NCBI GenBank assembly: GCA_035079385.1
Contig: JAVHKY010000001.1
Coordinates: forward strand, 13,912,501 to 13,976,500
Source of the DNA: Aspidiotus rigidus
Taxonomy: Eukaryota > Arthropoda > Insecta > Hemiptera > Diaspididae
Length of the DNA stretch: 64,000 nt
Direction: 5' to 3'
In this document: piece by piece, positions 50,601-59,363 of the stretch
Layout of the letters: each line of letters opens with the position of its first letter
Numbering within the stretch: the first letter of the stretch is position 1
Made by a program: the position numbers and the translations under genes
The notes under the pieces: generated by a model
Seen by the model: the letters and a program-made list of their open reading frames with translations, nothing else
Told to the model about the DNA's origin: nothing
Databases searched by the model: none

Positions 50601-53600
50601 GGGTAAAAAAGTCAGGCTTTTCTTGATAATGGTTCTTCTAAAATTAGATAGTAAATCCTTATGACCATTGTGAGTGCTAGTCGTATAGTCAAGCTTCTAA
50701 GAATTATCGTACTGATTTATTTTATAGAATACTTACATGAAGATAAACAACCGGATACCGTGCAGTTTGAACAAACTATCTTTCAATTTGGACATTCCCG
50801 AACCAGATGAACTACAGATTCGTTGCATTGGTACGAAAATAAACTGTTTAACTGATCTTTCCTTCACTTTTCCTATTCTTATGAAATACCCTTCAAAATA
50901 TCCGTTTTTTCGGTGTTATTCCTTTTTTGCATTTAGTTTTGGGATGAATGCCGTCCAAAAAAAGATTTTTTTTCTTCGTAATTGGTTCAGATTTTGTGAT
51001 TAAAATACAATAGTTCGTTAGACTACACAGAATTTCCATTTCTATATTTCCCCCTTATCAAAACAGGTTAGTTGGCTTAAAAGATTCAATGATGACTGGC
51101 TATGGCGCTGTGTATCTTGCGATTGAAAACTATACTTTTTGTCTCACTTTGTCATTTTAATCACCATGTTTCATGAGATAGTTCGTTCATAATTAAATTT
51201 TATAAAGATCATTTTATTTGTCAAATGCAATTATTACAAAAAAAAAAAAATAATAAATGAAAAAATACTCTGCCTAATAATAGGAAACTACTTTGTATAA
51301 TTTTGGCCCAAAACACAATTCAAAATTACATTTTCCAATTTCTGTTCTTTTTTTTTCCTTTTTACACAAGGGGTTATTAGGTCGGGAAGAAGTATTGGAG
51401 TTGAATGGATTTGTAATCGTATGTATACCGGAGCAGGGATTTCAAGCTTAAGCCCAGGGATGCGCAGCTAAAGCCGTTATTGGCTTAAGTTTAACCTTGA
51501 TCTCTTATTTTGAGCATTTTTAGGAAAGCCAAAAGACAGCCAATGAATTTCGAAATATCAGCTTTTCAGCGAAAAGACGGCCGTTAGAAAATATTAATTG
51601 TTTTCATGTAAAATTAAGCTGTTATAATCAAGTCATTATTTTGACCCATTTTGAAAATCCAGCTAATGAATTAATTGGAATTGGCTGTCAGCCAAAAGCT
51701 GAAGTTTAAATCAATGCTGATCGGTTGCGCATCCCTGCTTAAGCCGTTGTTTTGGTCGTTATTTTCAAGTTTTAAGATAAGCTAATGATTTTTTTCATGA
51801 TTGGCTCTAACCCTAAAGTCAGCCAAAAGCTAATATGATTGACTTGAACTTGTAATCCTGTATTTCCCCCTTGTATCCGGTTCATTCCGCTCCATAGGCA
51901 GTTCAGTCCACTCCGGAGCTGATTTAGCATGTTCCAAGAGGAGCTACAAGCCGAACGTTATCAAGTCAATTGGGAAGGGTTGACAATATAAGTTCAAGTT
52001 GATGCAAGAATCAACTGAAAACCTTAAATTAAAGTTTAAGTCAATGACGATTGGCTTGACATCCCTGGACCGGAGGAAGTTCCGAGTCTAGTAATGGATT
52101 CTGGGTTGTTGTGGAGGGCAGAGGAGGCTTGTGAGGGGATAGAGAATAAGATTTTGAGTTGTAGGCCAGAGAAGGAAAGAGATCAGTGATTCAGAAGAAA
52201 AGCAGGGTGCTTGACTGCTAAGGCTGCTGCGCCGTGTTCTGGGAAGCTGATATTATAACTAGGAATTCAGAGGACGGCAATTGAAGATAAAGAAGATATT
52301 AAGGTGCGCATGAAGGTGAGAATGCATTGCACCATAAGGTTGAAAGAGTCGGAGTCTTGCGTAGCTTAAAAAGAAACAGAGGGAATTCACGGGGTGAGGG
52401 AGGAGAGAGATGAGTAAGGCAGGGAGATGGGTGATAGTTCAGCAGAATATACGTAGGCCGAATATTCCTACGGAAGAGCGGGGTGGCTCCAGCAATAAAG
52501 AAGGCGTAGCTAGTTTTGGAACCCGATTCGGATCCATCTATGAAGCAGAGGTTGTGGGAGGGAAAGGCAGATGGCTTTGATGTGTCTGATGTAGATTACG
52601 TCGGACGATCTCGTTAAGTTAGGAAGGTTAAAGCGGTGAACCAGGGACTGACTGTTTCCTTGTCAGGAAATCGACAACCCACGGTCAGATGACCTAAGAA
52701 ATTTCATTTTCTTTAGTTTGTTTGCCAATTGATGTTTAAGTCAATCTGAAATTGAATCCCAATTCGGCAATATTGCTTCGTATTATTGTTTAGGGAATCA
52801 TTCCAAAGAGTGCGTCGATAATTGTAATGATGCTGTAGAATTCTCGCCCAGACTAGATCCATTTTTTAATTGTAGACAAAACAAATTACTCATCTCCGTT
52901 ATCTTATTTGTACGAAAATGTTCTCATTTAGGTATGGCGCTGGCTTTGAAGGAATCGGAAAAAGTTTTAGAAAGTGTTTCGACAAGCTGTTCTTCGGTTT
53001 CAGAGTGTATGTAGTATTTTTTTTTCTTCTTTTTCATTGTATTTTGAAATAGCTTTTTCTAATAATTTATTCGATTTGTTTTGATTGGTAATATAGTGGC
53101 AGATGACCTTGTATTAGGCGCGGATACCGAAAAAGAACAAGAGGCAGAAACATCTAGTCATTTAACACCTAGGAAACAAGCGCCCAAAAAACGAGTATGT
53201 GATTTATCTAGACTCGGAATTGTTCACCTGTTTTCTTTTCCGATTAGAACACCAAGAAATGTACCTTAATTTCTGACGTATTCTACTTCAGGTCAACATT
53301 TTATTGTTATTCAATGAGAATGAAAAGTAAATATTAACTCATTCTAAAACGCCTGAAGATAATTAGTTCTCGGCACTGAATGTAATTCTTACCTCTCATT
53401 CTGGAAGGGTATTAAATTCATTTGCAATGACGAAGAGAGAAATTGTGAATATTTCTTATAATTCGAATTTGAAAATCAAATTATAATTTTTTATCGATAC
53501 GATGATCTGTGAAGTGCACTCTATCTCTTCTCCTCGGGCGAAAATGAAAATTAAACTCTCTCTCTTCTTTCGTCATATTTTTAAACAACACAATTCTGCA

Positions 53601-54997
53601 TCTTCTAATTTTCATCTCTCAACGCGCGGCCTAATTTTATTCGTTTATTTTTTTTTATTTTTTATTTGTTTTCGAATCCAACTATCAGTTTTTGCCGGTA
53701 TTTTTTTGGGGGTTGTGGCCTGCGAACTTGAACTCGCGTGGAAGAAAAGAAACGAGCACGAGTTCAAAATCAACGTCGGTCGAGACAACGCGCCGAATGA
53801 TGCGGTCGTTTTCGCAGTCGGTCGCAAAACCTTTCCAGTACATCATGAGCAGAACGAAAAAAGTTGAAATCGTCATTTTTTCATACCTACCTACCTATTC
53901 TCGGAACGCCCGTATTTATTTTGACGAAGCACCGTATTTAATTTGAAATCGTGTCCCGGCAGACAGTCCTTCACCATCATTTTAGAATTCTGCAGATTAT
54001 TTTATTTTTTATTATTATCATCGTTCCATTATTTACTCAGCGTCCCGAGTAGGCCTACGCGATATAAGTTTCGATTAACAAGGATGAAAAAATCGTTCGA
54101 AGCGACTAATTAAATGTATTGTAGAGGAAGCCGTTGAATTTATTTTCTATGTACGCTTACGCCGTTGTGTAGGTTGTAAGATTATTATGGAGAGATAGAA
54201 AAGAAAAAAAGAAGAGACGAAAAAACCAAAGCTTTCGTTGTCATTGATAGTCTGAAAAATATTCAATATCTGCTAAGTACTCTACTGTTATACAGCGTAG
54301 TTAAAATTTCCTGTTGTTGATACCCGGATTTTGAGGGTCGCCTGTAGCTCTTATTAGTTTTGTATGATACATCTTTTTTTTTTAAATACGACTTTTGTTA
54401 CCGTAGATTTTTGTAGAAGCTTACTTTGTCACACACGAGTCGATGTTTACATTACAATATACCTAATTTTGATTTCATAGAATGACGTGTTGGATAACGA
54501 AATACATATCACGTCGCTGTCGTTCATTCCGGGCGCGCAGATCAACTTCTATCTGGGAAATTTAAATTTTGTTTTCATACGCGAAAGTAGCATGGTGAAG
54601 GAGGTGAGTATTATTGATGTATCGGCCGTAATTCATGTTCGAAATGATGTCCTGTCTGTTGTCTACTCGATTGTTTTTAGCAAGCTGGAGGTGTGAATGT
54701 GTTCGTGAACAGTTTTCTGTCTGATGTTACCTCCATTGTCAAATCGCACGCGGCCGGTATTGGTGGTAATGCTGTCGTAAATTTTTTCGTGAATGAATGT
54801 TTGTTGATAACACATTCACATAAGAATCAGGTATCGTATTGTGTGCCTCAAAAATCATCGTAGTACAAATTTCGAGATCGTGTACGCATGGCGACATGAT
54901 TTATAGGTAATTGATGCTATATTGATTCACATTTTAGGGACAATGTTTGATAAATGTTGGCGGTGATGTGGTGCGGTACGCGTATAAAAAAGGGTGA
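23632..54997 (+). CDS. C2CD5: C2CD5 (CDP138) orthologue, twenty exons, ~1584 aa
   Basis: Exons: 23632-23808, 23881-24052, 24123-24266, 24337-24553, 38924-39037, 39293-41259, 41734-41886, 42816-42984, 43060-43189, 47801-47922, 47998-48232, 48315-48521, 48591-48713, 48792-49007, 50728-50830, 52932-53006, 53097-53194, 54481-54603, 54681-54830, 54938-54997. Phases agree at all 19 joins (1585 codons). The protein opens with a C2 domain (residues 1-~115) starting MPG; the acidic residues D19, D26, D76, D78 and D84, which I recall as the Ca2+ ligands of human CDP138, are all present. Landmarks follow in family order: EDPEYQW-like and TPRASNEARQ; CFDLEGE; EYPFFTLSVYPEDFVVHIG; EPETRDAWW; LKMKGMNAIFGL; SLSFIPGAQI; QCLINVGGDVV near the end. 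Human C2CD5 links Akt signalling to GLUT4 vesicle fusion; a role in Ca2+-dependent membrane traffic is inferred. The odd feature is exon 6, a 656-residue low-complexity insert. Confidence 0.94.
25021..25330. repeat. Tandem duplication, 143 bp period
   Basis: AATCTTCCTCTTAAAATAAA starts at 25021, a variant at 25164 and a third partial start at 25307. The two full copies differ at only a few positions, so the duplication is recent. No motif of known function. Confidence 0.85.
25999..26344. mobile_element. 346 bp MITE with ~100 bp TIRs
   Basis: The left end CACTACGGAA and right end TTCCGCAGTG are inverted repeats. The arms continue through AGTATTACATATTCAAATAT, GCTGAACAC and CCAGGACGTCACAATTTTCT, with complements at 26230-26344. 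No coding frame. A target-site duplication could not be assigned with confidence. Confidence 0.78.
27034..28107 (-). CDS. Two-finger U1-type zinc-finger protein nested in C2CD5 intron (357 aa)
   Basis: The frame runs from ATG 28107 to TAG 27034. The ATG lies two bases after a good acceptor (TTTCTCTTCTAG), so at least one 5' UTR exon lies further upstream on the minus strand. Two C-terminal fingers have the matrin/U1-C form, C-x2-C followed by H-x5-H: FCKVCQIELN...HLNGQKHKK near residue 255 and YYCNLCRVEI...HLTGQQHKR near 340. Such fingers often bind double-stranded RNA or structured RNA. The rest is acidic and Ser/Thr-rich, with IDIDDSDSGEDEM mid-protein and an imperfectly repeated NGIESCS-type segment after it. 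It lies wholly within intron 4 of C2CD5 on the opposite strand. No specific orthologue is recognised. The fingers support a real gene. Confidence 0.82.
   Translation of the reverse strand: MELPTIYSKYVTSAVGNMEQLLFDIDQNGVIIADESMLASFRNMSKTMQRILSKYDKRKQSVEERASTNASPEEQISEQISKNSPEKRHSEVLQPSIGLFDEGFLYNTVISSGSNIGTKSNGILERSRSFAEALEKRFKIDIDDSDSGEDEMELIHPPDHTPKPTINGKETCFMQTSKNGDKMETSITYSNGIESCSSPTTPCPKKNEAKTETSTTSRPSRNHSCTEETEFNDAALEKISYLTYFCKVCQIELNRNSVQPHLNGQKHKKNNRSVSQEIPSCDRKLSISPLNENDYAAIEGVKRELRENEDGNNYIVTRNSVSNFYYCNLCRVEIAKYNTNLIQHLTGQQHKRLCKSD
29450..29880 (+). pseudogene. Inverted, decayed partial copy of the nested zinc-finger gene
   Basis: Plus-strand sequence from about 29459 (GAACTATTTGACAAAGGGTT) follows the middle of the gene at 27034-28107, which lies on the minus strand 1.3 kb away. 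Shared features include ACTGAAGC and the acidic IDIDDSDS-type stretch near 29608-29637, then PDHT, and two copies of the SCS-x2-T-x-PxPSK unit. The frame is broken by stops and shifts, and neither zinc finger is present. Extent at both ends is approximate. Confidence 0.78.
30049..30129. mobile_element. 81 bp hairpin MITE, TGTGACCCGCTGTGA family
   Basis: TGTGACCCGCTGTGAGAG and GGGTACTTAGCAT at the left are mirrored by ATGCTAAGTACCC and CACAGCGGGTCACA at the right, with a short CCTAACC loop. A second member lies at 34175-34284. Confidence 0.82.
30518..30601. mobile_element. Hairpin MITE, AGGTGTTTG family, copy 1
   Basis: GAGGTGTTTGATAAGAGG with GCTCAGCTCAA on the left pairs with TTGAACTGAACACACCTC and CCAAACACCTT on the right. 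The same arms occur at 57395-57583, so this is a dispersed family. Confidence 0.65.
31504..31673. mobile_element. hAT-type MITE with exact 8 bp target-site duplication
   Basis: The element begins CAGTGGCGGATCTAGG and ends TTGAATCCGCCGCTG. ATTGTGTT is present immediately on both sides (31496-31503 and 31674-31681). CAG/CTG ends with an 8 bp duplication are hallmarks of the hAT superfamily. The interior is G-, T- and C-rich runs without coding potential; two frames overlapping it are spurious. Confidence 0.9.
32603..33008. repeat. Tandem duplication, 203 bp period
   Basis: Two adjacent copies start AAAATGTAGGATAAG at 32603 and 32806 and end TTGGTGT.GAAGT. They differ at only a handful of positions. 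Each contains TCACTCACTCAGTAATCGAT. No gene or element ends seen. Confidence 0.88.
34175..34284. mobile_element. Hairpin MITE, TGTGACCCGCTGTGA family, copy 2
   Basis: Starts TGTGACCCGCTGTGAGAG like the copy at 30049 and ends CACACCGAGTCACA. It is longer because the right half contains an additional partial arm (CTCTCACAGTGG and GAGTACCC), suggesting internal rearrangement. Confidence 0.75.
35579..35707. mobile_element. Hairpin element, GTCTACAGAAACCCG family
   Basis: TGTGACCCCGTCTACAGAAA on the left is mirrored by TTTCTGTAGACGGAGTCTCA on the right, and CGCCTTAGCGTT by AACACTAAGACG. An inner stem (ATCAGGAG / CTCCTGAT) continues the fold. Its TGTGAC end resembles that of the 30049 family. Non-coding. 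Confidence 0.75.
36962..37217. repeat. 256 bp near-perfect palindrome
   Basis: Arms of ~118 bp, from GGATCAACGCGAGA at the left to TCTCGCGTTGATTC at the right, are almost identical, separated by ~20 bp. Each arm contains TCACGTGACATGTG (an E-box) and AAATCGTGATATCTAGCG. The very low arm divergence implies recent origin or ongoing gene conversion. It lies in C2CD5 intron 4, between CCTGATTTTTGAGGG and CCCCCATAAAACAGATT ends of the dispersed family. Confidence 0.85.
37848..37950. repeat. Fragment of dispersed CATAAAACAGG family
   Basis: CCTATCATATATAGCTCGG and a second diverged copy are followed by CCCCATAAAACAGGTT, the terminal motif also seen at 1913-1937 and 42711-42732. Confidence 0.65.
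41311..41690. mobile_element. ~380 bp palindromic MITE in C2CD5 intron 6
   Basis: The left arm (41311-41478) and right arm (41518-41690) are reverse complements at high identity (AGAGGTCGTATCTAAAAGTA with its complement; CATAGCAGATCGCG with CGCGATCTGCTATC). The loop is ~40 bp. The left arm begins about 50 bp after the exon 6 donor and the right arm ends about 40 bp before the exon 7 acceptor, so it fills the 474 bp intron almost completely. Confidence 0.85.
42067..42732. mobile_element. Full-length member of dispersed CATAAAACAGG family in C2CD5 intron 7
   Basis: AACAGGGAACCTGTTTTAT at the left and ATAAAACAGATTCCCTGTT at the right form ~20 bp inverted ends. After the CTATCATATATAG-like unit, the interior (42237-42680) is a degenerate tandem array of a ~85 bp unit with GGCCTAGTATAATGAAGGCT and AAGTTTGAAATTT. 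No coding capacity. Related fragments lie at 543, 1513, 36937, 37848 and possibly 20260-20770. Confidence 0.72.
43934..44144. mobile_element. 211 bp foldback element in C2CD5 intron 9
   Basis: GTTCCAAAAATCGACTAGAA on the left pairs with TTCTGGTCAAATTTTGGAAC and TTTTTGGTCGA on the right. CATACGTCAGACGCG and its partner GCGTCTGACATATG lie inside. A direct repeat of ATTGACGCCCAATGC and ATTGGCGCCCAATGC occupies the centre. Confidence 0.75.
44195..44433. mobile_element. hAT-type MITE with exact 8 bp target-site duplication
   Basis: Begins CAGAGACCGGATTTCTCGGC and ends GCCGAAAAATCCGGTCTCTG, imperfect inverted repeats of ~20 bp. TATATAAC flanks it exactly (44187-44194 and 44434-44441). The interior is a run of TGCCGAAAA-type words. 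The CAGAG/CTCTG ends plus the 8 bp duplication assign it to the hAT superfamily. Non-autonomous. Confidence 0.92.
45373..47627 (-). mobile_element. Decayed Penelope-like retroelement (RT plus GIY-YIG)
   Basis: Minus-strand reading. An N-terminal piece (47627-47265) is followed by the reverse transcriptase in shifted frames: 47218-46496 with KADKGNAFVV and RLPKVHK; 46601-46185 with GIPIGSPLG and the catalytic YVDD; then 46210-45725. The last piece, 45870-45373, carries the GIY-YIG endonuclease signature (SVYN...GGFYIGNTSRQ). The order RT then GIY-YIG is diagnostic of Penelope-like elements, which prime reverse transcription at nicked DNA. At least four frame breaks make it inactive as read. 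It lies in C2CD5 intron 9, antisense to the host. Element ends were not resolved and no terminal repeats were recognised. Confidence 0.88.
51434..52067. mobile_element. Outer hAT-type MITE in C2CD5 intron 15
   Basis: Begins CAGGGATTTCAAGC and ends GCTTGACATCCCTG. Flanks are TACCGGAG (51426-51433) and GACCGGAG (52068-52075), an 8 bp duplication with one mismatch. It is interrupted by a second element of the same superfamily at 51455-51737. The interior is rich in GGCTTAAGT/AAGCTAA words and has no transposase. Confidence 0.8.
51455..51737. mobile_element. Inner hAT-type MITE nested in the outer one
   Basis: Begins CAGGGATGCGCAGC and ends GGTTGCGCATCCCTG. The exact 8 bp CTTAAGCC occurs immediately on both sides (51447-51454 and 51738-51745). 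The ends are similar to those of its host element, so a related transposase probably mobilised both. Confidence 0.9.
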
Positions 54998-56851
54998 AGC
55001 TCCGTAGTATTTGTATCGGATCAGTTTTTTACTCGATAGTATTTTTTTCATCAAATTTCCTAACTTCGGTGTAGTATTTTTTCACCACCGTTAACTACTA
55101 TCGTGCCATTATTAAAGTTTTCCTGCTATTGAACTATTGTGATATTAACCTAAAGATAGAATATGTAAGAGTTGTTTTTCGTCTAGTACTTAATTGTTTT
55201 TTGATTAAAAATATTAAAATCCTGTACCTATTTCGTTCTTTAAAGATGCGATCGTCATGATTGAGATAGAATTTGAGGCAAAAGTTTTTTCATTAATTTC
55301 TCTTAATGATTGAAAATGTAGGCCTATATTCTTGAATTGAAAAGGGAAGAAAACGAGATGTTGCGGACGGAAACGATTAGAACTTTTTTTTCTAACGAGC
55401 ACTTATGAGGATCATTGGCTCGGCATTACAACTTGTATGACAAGGTACATAGAATAAGAAAGAAAGTATAGTTTGTATTTTCAGTATGGTTTGTGAAGTG
55501 ATGCAGACGTGTTGAAATGGAGCTGTAAAAGTACTGTATTGCGAAGAACGTGACGTATACCTACATAGTATGAGCATTATTTTTCTGGGCTGGAAAGAGC
55601 AGGAAGGTACGTTTGAAGGGAAGTGAATGGGAATGAGTTTTCCTCCGACAGTGAGGCAGGATGGGGGATTGGTCAGGTGAAAATGGATAACGGAATCATC
55701 TCTCTCGATCGATCGTTGCTAAATTGAAGGTAACCGAGGTTTGGAAGTCTGATACAGAGAAATTTGCGGATTGTTCGGTTTTTGCGGAATGTTCCCCATG
55801 AGGTGTCAACCTATTGATTCAGCGACGCACTTCAACTACGTTTATGATAGTCAGCTAAAAGGGCATTCTAACTTAGATTTCATAACAGCTCAGACCATTA
55901 GCGTTTCTAGAAACTTCTGTAGAACTTCTGAGCATATAGATCATCCTCGCTATCTTCAGTTTTCTTCTCCCAAATATTGGCGATAATGGAATGCTTCTTG
56001 GTCTTCATGAAGTTCATCAGCAGAATATTAAGGTAAACTGTAGAGCCTTCAGCTCTCGACGGTGTAAAGCTGCTACAATGAGCTGAGGGTTGTTGTCAAA
56101 ATATTCAGAGCATTTTCATTATGCTCTTTGGTAGTGTACTGTTCATGTTAAGTGACCAATCAAACCATAATAATGCTCGTGAGTTCTTTTTAAGAACCTG
56201 TTTCAAATACTTGAAACATCGAGTATATAAGCTTGAGTTTAATGTTTGTGCCACGCTCTCCAAGCAATTATAGTCTCCTAACTAGTACAACTGCACCTGT
56301 CTTCAATCCTCCTCCCCATTTGCCATTCACAGTGGCAAAAGAAACTAGTTTTTGATATTTGGATTGATAGCAAAGAAGAGACACTGTTTCATAAGAGCTT
56401 CTAGAACCTAAATGGGCCTACTAACTTTTGATCCCTTATTTATTTTTCAACTTCAGATCAGTGCTGACAAGCCAACAAAGTTCAACGGCTTATAAATATC
56501 AACAGAATTGAGCTGATTTTTGAACAGTTTTTCAGCCAACCAATCGCCAATACTCGCTCAGATAGCGTTGACAGCATTCGGTCGAACAGCTACTCATTGT
56601 AAATCTTATATTAACACGGCAGTATAGCTAAAGAAAAAATAATTGGCTTTGCTCAGCACTCATTTCAACTAATGTACTCATCAACAAACAATGTATTCTT
56701 AAATATTTTCAAGCACCATTTTCTAACCCCATCTCAACAACGATACAAGTTGAACTGAGACATAATCAGTAATAAGAAGTATAGGTCTATATTTTACAAG
56801 GAGGTAAGTAAAAGAGATTCTGCTTACCAATGGTTCAACAGTTTGAAACCA

Positions 56852-56937
56852 TATTTGAGGACGTGTCTAGCAAAAGGGCATCCGCACAATATATTTCTTA
56901 TAGGACGGACGCCCTTCTGCCACAGAACCCTCCTCAT
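56852..56937. mobile_element. Hairpin MITE, CAAAAGGGC family, copy 1
   Basis: ATTTGAGGACGTGTCTAGCA with AAAAGGGCATCCG at the left pairs with CGGACGCCCTT and CTCCTCATTT at the right. The same plan recurs at 57812-57900. Confidence 0.65.
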
Positions 56938-57394
56938 TTCATTCAATTGCAACTGTTCAACAAGTTTGAAGAGGTAGTAAAGAAAGAAATTAAGATCTAG
57001 TTTATGAATATGATCATCTCATTCCTTACCTTTTTATTGATTTTGAGATATCTGATGAGGATTTTTGTGGTTCTTATCTTTGTTACAGGAAATAAAACAG
57101 AAACACCCAAAATTTTTGTCAACGTTTTTATTTTGATCCTCATAGCAAGAAGATGGTATTAGGCTGTTATCAGTCACTTCCAAATAACGTACTTTCCATC
57201 CTTATCAGCGATAGAGTTGTAAAATAAAACAATCCGCAACAATTAATTATTATTATTGCAGACTATTGCGTACTATCGATATCATAAAATACGGTAAGGC
57301 GCTAAGAAGTCGTAAACCTTTAAAGAAGACGCTATTTTGTGGTTTGGTGCGAAAGTATGTTGTGCAGCGGGCTCTTGCCAATAAAGGCAATAAT

Positions 57395-57583
57395 CAATGT
57401 GTTTGAAAAGAGGTGTGCTCAGTTGGTCAGTTTGATTGTAAACAAAACGCAATACATGGGACGCGGAATTCCGAGTGACGTCAGCCGGTTCCGTTTTCAC
57501 ATTGTTTCAAATGGATATCAGCTGATGTAGGTAGCGCCTTGTTGTTTACATTGAGCTGAGCACACCTCTTTTCAAACACCTTG
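57395..57583. mobile_element. Hairpin MITE, AGGTGTTTG family, copy 2
   Basis: GTGTTTGAAAAGAGGTGTGC at 57399 is mirrored by GCACACCTCTTTTCAAACAC at 57560-57579. An inner stem TTGTAAACAA / TTGTTTACA continues the arms. It is related to 30518-30601. Confidence 0.75.
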
Positions 57584-57811
57584 CGCAATGATCCCTTACT
57601 GTTATCAGCGAGTGACGTCACAAAAAGCCGCCTATTCCAAACGATTTTCTTATTCTCATTTCAATTTCATCACCGATTCTGCATGGGAAAAGTAGACAAT
57701 TAATTACGGATATCAAAATTTGTACGTGAATAGATCCTCTCAAATTACTATAATGAATCCGTTGATTAGGGCCTATTACTAGAACGCAAGCTTCTCATGA
57801 TTTTGTTTCTC

Positions 57812-57900
57812 ATATTTGAGGAGTTGTCTGTCAAAAGGGCACCCGTTCCATAACAATTACATTAATCGGGTTCTCTTTTGACAGATGACTCCTCATTTAT
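57812..57900. mobile_element. Hairpin MITE, CAAAAGGGC family, copy 2
   Basis: ATATTTGAGGAGTTGTCTGT and CAAAAGGGCACCCG pair with CGGGTTCTCTTTTGACAG and GACTCCTCATTTATA across a ~20 bp AT-rich loop. It shares TTTGAGGA...AAAAGGGCA with 56852-56937. Confidence 0.75.
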
Positions 57901-58907
57901 ATATGTGTAATATGGGTGTCGGTATTTATTCCTAGGAACAAAAAGTTCAAAATGATCTTCATTCCGTTTATTCAAAATTCCATTAGAGGAGGAAAAAATG
58001 AGATGTTTGTTAGTTTGAAAATTTATTTGGAAGAAATAACGAATCCCAAGCCATTTTGAATACCTACCAACTTTCAAAAATTGATGTGTATTTAGGTTGC
58101 AAAGAGAATACTGAAGCTAGGTACTTACCTATATATGATTGTACCTATAGATAGTAGAATGTTTTTCTTTTTTTCTCTTTTTTTTTATTTATTTTAATTT
58201 TACGTACAAGTATATAGTTCTGTAGTATTTGTAGATTAATTATTCTATCCACTGCACAAAAAAAAAAAAAAAAATAATCAAAATTCTGAAAAAAAAAACA
58301 AAACAAAACAAAACAAAAAAAAAACAAATAACGAAATGACAACAACGTATTCAAATATAATAAATTATTTATCTACAGGATTATCAGTATTAACATTAGA
58401 CACACTCGTTTGACTAGAATAACAAATTTTTTAAATGCGCATTGTGTTCTAACTTTGCTGCTTGATCCTGTGAGGAATATAGGTATAATAATACTGAAAA
58501 TTTCGAATAGGCCAATTCTAAATAATTCGACAAGACAAATAATTCGTAAAACAACAAAAAACAAAACTGGAACGAGAGACTAGGTACATACCATATTATC
58601 ATAAATGTAGGTAGATGAATGAAAAGTAGGTAGAGAGTATTATTCGAATTAGAAGAGGAATTAAGAAAATGAGTATTATATATAATCATCATGGGAGGCA
58701 TATTATTATTATTTACCTATTATATTATGAAACGGTTCGTTTCTTTATTAGGTAGGTATTCGCTTCTCTTCGTTACTTCTACTTCACGCGATCGTAATTA
58801 TTATTGACAATTGAGGTTTGCGTTGGAATAAATCAAAAATGATAAATAAAGACAAATTGAAACGAAACGAAAAATAACATAAGAGACGTGAACAAAATTT
58901 TTCTCGA

Positions 58908-59363
58908 TCAACGGCGACGTCTACCGAATCTCAGAAATACGTGGTCTAAATCTTGCCTCTTGACGCTGTTGTCGAATCTCTCGTTGTTTCCCGATCTTAT
59001 ATCTGAGAGTCAAAAATAAGAAAGGAAAAGGAAATCAAATGAACGCGGTACGCGTGTTTGACTGCATACCTTACGTGTCTCAAATTTTATGTGCCACTTT
59101 GAAAGAATAAACTATATGCAGCACCAATACTTACATTGCAGCTGTCTCGGTGAAGATTCCTCTAAGTAAGTTTCCATCGCATTGGATAATTTATAGATAG
59201 TACTGAGTGCGGCGCAAACCTTCTGTAGTTGATAGGGAGCTTCTTCGATGCTGTTTGGATCGCATTGCGGTGGTGGTATCATGGATTCTGTCCTACATAA
59301 AACTGTATGGACGAGGACTGCGGCTATTATCAAATAATGTAGAGCGCCCGTTGACGATGACAT
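58908..59363 (-). CDS. Ms: Myosuppressin neuropeptide precursor (two coding exons, 107 aa)
   Basis: Exons 59363-59135 and 59002-58908, joined at CAAT|GTAAGT and TCTCAG|ATATA with matching phase (108 codons with TGA). The start ATG 59363 follows an acceptor (TCCACAG) 12 bases upstream, so a noncoding first exon exists. Residues 1-~24 form a signal peptide with a hydrophobic core (LIIAAVLVHTVLC). A spacer with two Cys and an ALSTIYKLSNAMETYLEE segment follows. The mature peptide is released at KR and ends with the amidation/cleavage signal GRRRR: QDLDHVFLRF-amide, with Gln likely cyclised to pyroglutamate. Myosuppressins are secreted FLRFamides that inhibit visceral muscle and modulate heart and gut through GPCRs. 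The gene symbol follows Drosophila Ms. Confidence 0.96.

Larger units (their letters stand above)
54998..58907. other. Convergent spacer between C2CD5 and myosuppressin genes
   Basis: Contains the C2CD5 3' UTR (ATTAAA near 55112), three hairpin elements, and AT-rich sequence with an A-run near 58258-58325. The 3' UTR of the minus-strand myosuppressin gene should occupy the right end. No further gene is recognised. Confidence 0.55.

Noticed and set aside
53502..53867. 121-residue plus-strand frame with a hydrophobic segment
   Set aside because: Lies within C2CD5 intron 17, poly-T derived hydrophobic run, no homology and no splice-site support.
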